Source: Andrena cerasifolii (lineage: Eukaryota; Arthropoda; Insecta; Hymenoptera; Andrenidae). Taken from it: DNA of 64,000 bases. Both the position numbers and the translations under genes were made by a program. Below are positions 60,901 through 64,000 of this stretch, piece after piece. The DNA is taken from NCBI RefSeq assembly GCF_050908995.1, contig NC_135133.1, positions 8,784,001 through 8,848,000 on the forward strand. Reading direction: 5' to 3'. Under the pieces are notes generated by a model that did not search any database, was not told the DNA's origin, and worked only from the letters and a program-made list of their open reading frames with translations. Numbering within the stretch: the first letter of the stretch is position 1; each line of letters begins with the position of its first letter.

Positions 60901-63391
60901 AAACTATTGCTAAATTAATAATACAGTACACCATAATCGCGGAAATAGAAAAACAATATTTTCCTTCTTCAATAAAGTGTTAAGGCTTTGAGAAACAGAA
61001 TCATTAGATCTGGGTAGTTCTATTGAATTCACAGGAATCAATTTATCATCAGTTCATTTAAGGGGGCATCCTATTTTTTGGGCTAAAAGCATAGCAAAAT
61101 TTTGATTTTTTTTTTAAACACTATAGTGATTCGATTCATCTGAAATTTGAAACATGTTTTTATGCATCTTTGAAGAAGATGTAGGTTTTTTTTTATTAAT
61201 TTTTAATAATAAATATAGGAGTTATGCATGATGGAAAATTTTAGATAAATCGAATAGCTAGTTTCTTAAAAAAAAAAATTCCCCAATTTTGCTATACTTT
61301 TTAGCCCATAAAATAGGATCTCCCCTTAAAGAGTGATCTCAAACTTGTGATAGATTATATATTTTTACATTTCGTTGTATACCACACAAAACTTCCTCAG
61401 ATGTTATTCGTTCTCTCACTCCCCTTCCTTTTCATACACATAATTCTTTCACCTGTACGGTTTTGGGATTTGCCCAGTCTCAGCATGGTTAGTTAAGTTC
61501 GCCACGATGTCTTCCAACATCTGACTCCTCGTTCTTTCCTGCATTCTGGCGAATTTCGGCGCCGAGTAACTCGCTCGCTCCCCGTTAACGATTTTCGTCA
61601 AAATCCATTCACGGAACATGGGACCTGTTGCACAGAGGGATAGATACTTCAGTTCGCGTGTTTCATGACTCCGGGTACTTATTTCGCAATCTTCATTAAC
61701 CTGTTAACTGGGGAAGATGAATTAATTCACCATTTGGAAGTGCCTCCGTATCGATCGCAACGGGCTAGCTTATTGTGAAATATCAATAATTACACTTAGA
61801 GACAAGGGTTGAATGTGGAATTCGTGTGGGTGAAACGAATAAAGGCTCCAATTAATTTTAGATACAAGGGGGGTATTTCTAGGCGAGAATTGACCCAATT
61901 AACGGGTCAAATATATCAGGTTTCTGGCAAATATAAAGTGTCCCATATTAAAGAACAATGCTCAAAATGGTCTAGTACTTTTTGAAAGTTTATTTTATTA
62001 CTTTTAGTAATAATGTAATGATAAATCACAGTAGATTAAACCTGATTCCTAAGAGAAGTTCATAGTGAGGTACCAGTTAATAATATGTTTATTAAAATTG
62101 AATTATATTAACATTAAATAATACCTTTCTCGAAGACGTTTTGCTCCCACAGATAGGGCTTGTAGGCACCAACCTCGTCCCTCGTAACGACAGACACTTC
62201 GTAGTTGGTGAGTTTCCTTTTTATACGTGGACTGACGCGTACCAAAATGAACGTGTGCAGGAAATGCGATTTTATGCAGGCCGGGCTGAACGAAGTGTTA
62301 TCAGCTTCCAGGAACACCACGCACACTATGTCGTTGCCTATGTGCCTTTTCCTTTGGAGCTGTGGAAAGGGGAAATTTTCTTTCGTTATAACACTGAAAA
62401 GAATTGGATTCGCGATAGTAAGAATTAACGGGGACATTAAATAAAAACTTCGTCTCGATATTGTACGATCATTCAATGAATATTAACCTCGGTACTTTGA
62501 GACACCTTTAAAATATTATTATAAAGGTTGAGTCACCTAAGATTTAAACCTGAAATATCTCCGTTGTTTTTAATGATGCGAGAAAATATCTAAAGGAAAG
62601 AATGTTTGCCTCAGAGGGGAAATTATTGTAATGGAGAAGATTTTTTTCTGAAGGGCCTATTTTCCAAAATCTCAAAATCATCGTCGGTTGTTTCTTAAAT
62701 GATATTACGTATTTTCATTAAGTGTAACGTTATATCCAATAAAAAGACAAATTTCGGAAAATCTGACCGTGAGAAAAAATCTTCTCCATCGTAATAATTA
62801 TTGCACTTCCGAAGCAAACTTTTTTTTTCTTTGACATTTTCTCGTATCATTAAATACAACGGAATTATTTTAGGCTTAAATGTTAGTCCAAAAAGTACCG
62901 TTGTTGCGCTGCAGCAAAAGAAAGCCAAGATGTTAAGAAAATGACTATTTATCAATGTTCCCTGAATTTCTCAAAAAATGATGACGAATTCTACCTTTTG
63001 CGGGTCGTGCTTCTCGTAAGGCAGCATCGTGGAGACGTGGAACATGATGTCGATGCCTCTCCAATTCGTGTAGACCGAATACAAGCCAGTCAAGTCGTGA
63101 ATGGTGTCCAGGCCACCCTTGTATTTGTCGAAACCCTTCAGCCGAACTTTCTCGCCGAGGATCTGCAGGAATTCCTCGAACAATGGCGAGTTGTCGTTGT
63201 TGTCGAGGATCTCCTCCTCGGCGCACTGGCCTTCTCGAACGTAAATCACGCCGACTTTCAGCTCAGACTTTATGAACACCTGATCCAATTTGAGCAGCTC
63301 GTCCTGGGTGTCTGGCAGCTGACCCAGTATCAAAGGTGGGTTCACGTTCACCTCTTTACCGAGGCTGCGAACCACTTCCTCGCGGTTGTAC
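54839..63391 (-). CDS. Rap-GAP / BTB-BACK fusion protein, 3' part (nine exons, 5' end outside window)
   Basis: Exons in transcript order: 63,391-62,995; 62,359-62,125; 61,624-61,453; 60,863-60,624; 60,073-59,918; 58,726-58,569; 57,766-57,654; 56,173-55,652; 54,988-54,839, giving 713 residues in window numbering. A Rap-GAP domain (about 46-265; GVIYVREGQ, YKGGLD, IMFHVSTMLP, KRHIGNDIV) carries the Asn141 expected to act as the catalytic 'Asn thumb', so it should stimulate GTP hydrolysis by Rap-type GTPases. A BTB domain starts at about 319 (FDVSFLVPG, VRAILAVRSR), is interrupted at about 359-490 by a Ser/Pro/Lys-rich insert, and resumes at 491 (FDIIEFDPETFRILLDYLHTG). A BACK-like region follows to about 650. 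BTB suggests dimerisation or Cullin-3 binding (inference). I recall the BTB part from insect proteins named 'serine-enriched protein' (gprs); the name is tentative. All eight splice junctions are GT-AG and frame-preserving. Confidence 0.9.
55067..55375. mobile_element. fold-back element in last intron of Rap-GAP/BTB gene
   Basis: Arms of about 120 bp (55,067-55,190 and about 55,255-55,375) are imperfect reverse complements. They share TGTGAATTT, CATAGCTCTGG, CATTTGTTTAC and TTTACTAAC words around an AT-rich spacer of about 65 bp. No frame or target duplication was seen. Confidence 0.75.
55652..56173 (-). CDS. Rap-GAP/BTB gene, exon h (second half of BTB and BACK)
   Basis: Acceptor TTTCCCCCGCAG, donor GTGAGC. 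Encodes FDIIEFDPETFRILLDYLHT, the BTB core EHYDLPELLQACFHHAKQF, and a BACK-like helical region. Retaining the following intron would add eight residues before a stop. Confidence 0.95.
56594..56957. mobile_element. MITE-like inverted-repeat element in intron
   Basis: Left and right flanks (about 56,594-56,700 and 56,845-56,957) pair as reverse complements with moderate identity. They share CTTTAAA/CTTAAAGATGC, TTTTGTTTCA, TCGATAT and TAACGGAAT-type words. An inner palindrome pairs ACTGACCTAC at 56,746 with GTAGGTCACT at 56,841. It lies between exons g and h. Confidence 0.6.
57144..57442. mobile_element. hAT-like MITE in intron
   Basis: The 299-bp segment starts CAGGGGCGGATTT and ends AAATTCGCCCCCG, with two mismatches between the 13-base ends. 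Flanking 8-mers TGTGTAAA and TTTCTAAA agree at 6 of 8 bases, as expected for a decayed target duplication. Internal subterminal repeats GCCTAGGGCGGC and AGCCTAGGACCGCC also pair. It lies between exons g and h. Confidence 0.65.
57654..57766 (-). CDS. Rap-GAP/BTB gene, exon g (Lys-rich insert)
   Basis: Acceptor TTTTATTGCAG, donor GTAAAC. Encodes EKDAKEKEKAAQQLAVPRLS and ends AQTE in phase 0. It is only 113 bp and does not stand out as an open frame; the phase match on both sides supports it. Confidence 0.87.
58569..58726 (-). CDS. Rap-GAP/BTB gene, exon f (Ser-rich insert)
   Basis: Acceptor GACCTGTTTAG, donor GTACGT. Encodes PKSVPSSPMVKRAFSRL, GWGRSIRKHGS and LQSEDRKRWASS, a basic Ser-rich segment that looks like a phosphorylation-rich loop. 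A long open frame on the opposite strand (58,643-58,942) is its shadow. Confidence 0.88.
59918..60073 (-). CDS. Rap-GAP/BTB gene, exon e (BTB and start of insert)
   Basis: Acceptor ATTCTTTCCAG, donor GTTCGT. Encodes VFQEMLYGIQ, completing the first BTB half, then a Pro/Ser-rich stretch ending METPR. Another frame is open across it but does not join its neighbours. Confidence 0.92.
60624..60863 (-). CDS. Rap-GAP/BTB gene, exon d (linker and start of BTB)
   Basis: Acceptor GACATTTATAG, donor GTGATT. Encodes RGSWRPIGHMRPSSP, a helical linker, then the first BTB strands (NLFDVSFLVPG, VRFIGVRAILAVRS). Confidence 0.93.
61058..61329. mobile_element. piggyBac-like MITE flanked by TTAA, in intron
   Basis: The 272-bp segment runs from TTAAGGGGGC to CCCCTTAA. 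Terminal inverted repeats of about 40 bp share GGGGG/GGGGA, ATCCTATTTT, GGGCTAAAA and ATAGCAAAATT. TTAA at both ends fits the piggyBac target site. The interior is AT-rich and non-coding. It lies between exons c and d. Confidence 0.75.
61453..61624 (-). CDS. Rap-GAP/BTB gene, exon c (end of Rap-GAP domain)
   Basis: Acceptor TGTGCAACAG, donor GTGAAA. Encodes PMFREWILTKIVNGERA, SAPKFARMQERTRSQMLED and a linker ending KPYR, the usual C-terminal helices of the Rap-GAP domain. Confidence 0.93.
62125..62359 (-). CDS. Rap-GAP/BTB gene, exon b (catalytic Asn)
   Basis: Acceptor CTTTCCACAG, donor GTATTA. Begins LQRKRHIGNDIV, the conserved stretch with the catalytic Asn of Rap1GAP-type enzymes, and ends EKG with a split Gly codon. 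Confidence 0.94.
62531..62889. mobile_element. fold-back element in first visible intron
   Basis: Arms of about 120-130 bp (62,531-62,660 and 62,765-62,889) share TTTAA.CCT.AAAT, TCCGTTGT, TTTAATGAT.CGAGAAAAT and ATGGAGAAGATTTTTT in opposite orientation around a spacer of about 100 bp. It lies between exons a and b. Confidence 0.75.
62995..63391 (-). CDS. Rap-GAP/BTB gene, exon a (Rap-GAP N-terminal half)
   Basis: Acceptor TCTCTCCTAG, donor GTAGAA. It starts one base before a complete codon, so an upstream exon must exist beyond or near the right edge. Encodes YNREEVVRSLGKEVN and the first half of the Rap-GAP fold, ending in phase 0 after DPQK. Confidence 0.9.
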
Positions 63392-64000
63392 CTAGGAGAG
63401 ACGATTAATTCGTGAGTATTTGCTTCGTGTTTCCAAAGTGCGATAATGCGAGCTGTTTCGTCTAATCTTGTCACTTCGAGTAAATCTCTGATGACTCAAG
63501 TGGTTAATTAAATTATGTTTGAAGAGTTTGGCTTGTTATATTAGTTACAAAGTTTCTGAGAGAAATGTTACTTGCTTTTTCATATGGAATCAATTTTTTT
63601 CTGTAGTTATTGTTCTATTCTTTGCAGAACACTGTATATACTAATTTTGAGTGTTAAAGAAAATGGTTCGAATTCAAAGTTCAGCTTATAAGTGGTGAGT
63701 TATTTTTTTGAAAGTTCCATTGAGCATTGTAATCAGTTTAGTGAGTGTTAAATCAGAGGTAAATATTGAGGAATTCCCTGAGAATATTACTTCAAGGCAA
63801 ATTGCATTCGATGGAAATATTATGAGCAAGTTTACTTGCCTCCATTTATCCATAAAAAATTACAATAGCATGAAGCAAATTACTGCATTTTACAGGGTGT
63901 TCAGAAACAAGGATATTTAGTTATTAACATCAATAAATAAAAAACGAAGCTCCCCTGCAATTTCATTATCCCTGGTTTTCGTCTTAGTTTGTCACGAAGA
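63392..64000. other. intron or upstream part of the Rap-GAP/BTB gene
   Basis: AT-rich, with no exon recognisable on either strand. The acceptor at 63,392-63,393 requires an upstream exon, so this is most probably intron running off the window. Confidence 0.6.

Noticed and set aside
1..64000. CRISPR array, bacterial operon, prophage or rRNA genes
   Set aside because: No regular direct repeats with unique spacers, no Shine-Dalgarno-led gene clusters and no rRNA sequence; the window is eukaryotic with spliced genes.

Overview
The window is animal nuclear DNA: genes with introns, GT-AG splice sites, AATAAA signals and many decayed mobile elements. The protein types, compact introns, CpG-rich unique DNA and the repeat style point to an insect, most probably a hymenopteran (bee, ant or wasp). 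That assignment is inference; no species marker was found.

Layout. Positions 1 to about 43,550 contain no gene I can support. This stretch mixes GC-rich low-complexity DNA (GA/CT runs, C-rich strands that create long spurious reading frames) with AT-rich DNA and a series of transposon remnants. The best defined are a hAT-type element with 8-bp target-site duplications at 3,428-4,496, a 1.9-kb inverted duplication at about 6,375-8,304 with a truncated relative at 37,826-38,434, a nested inverted repeat at 8,749-9,544, a second hAT-like element at 27,586-28,381, and fold-back elements near 17.7, 23.5, 24.8 and 35.7-36.5 kb. A 33-bp tandem array lies near 26.3 kb with a relative near 11.3 kb.

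Genes. A complete five-exon gene for the MYST histone acetyltransferase Tip60 (KAT5) lies on the + strand at 43,944-46,476. It encodes 453 residues: chromo barrel, linker, C2HC zinc finger, acetyl-CoA motif and catalytic Cys/Glu. Convergent to it on the - strand is the 3' part (nine exons, 63,391 down to 54,839; 713 residues) of a large gene whose product joins a Rap-GAP domain to a BTB domain split by a Ser/Pro/Lys-rich insert, then a BACK-like region. Its 5' exons lie beyond the right edge. All eight internal junctions of this gene and all four of Tip60 are GT-AG and keep frame.

The 8.4 kb between the two genes probably holds their 3' UTRs and no other recognisable coding sequence. Several introns of the Rap-GAP/BTB gene each carry a fold-back or MITE-like element, including one flanked by TTAA (piggyBac-like) and one with hAT-like ends. 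The two genes are unrelated in function (chromatin acetylation; Rap GTPase switching with a BTB interaction module), and their adjacency suggests nothing more than convergent neighbours.
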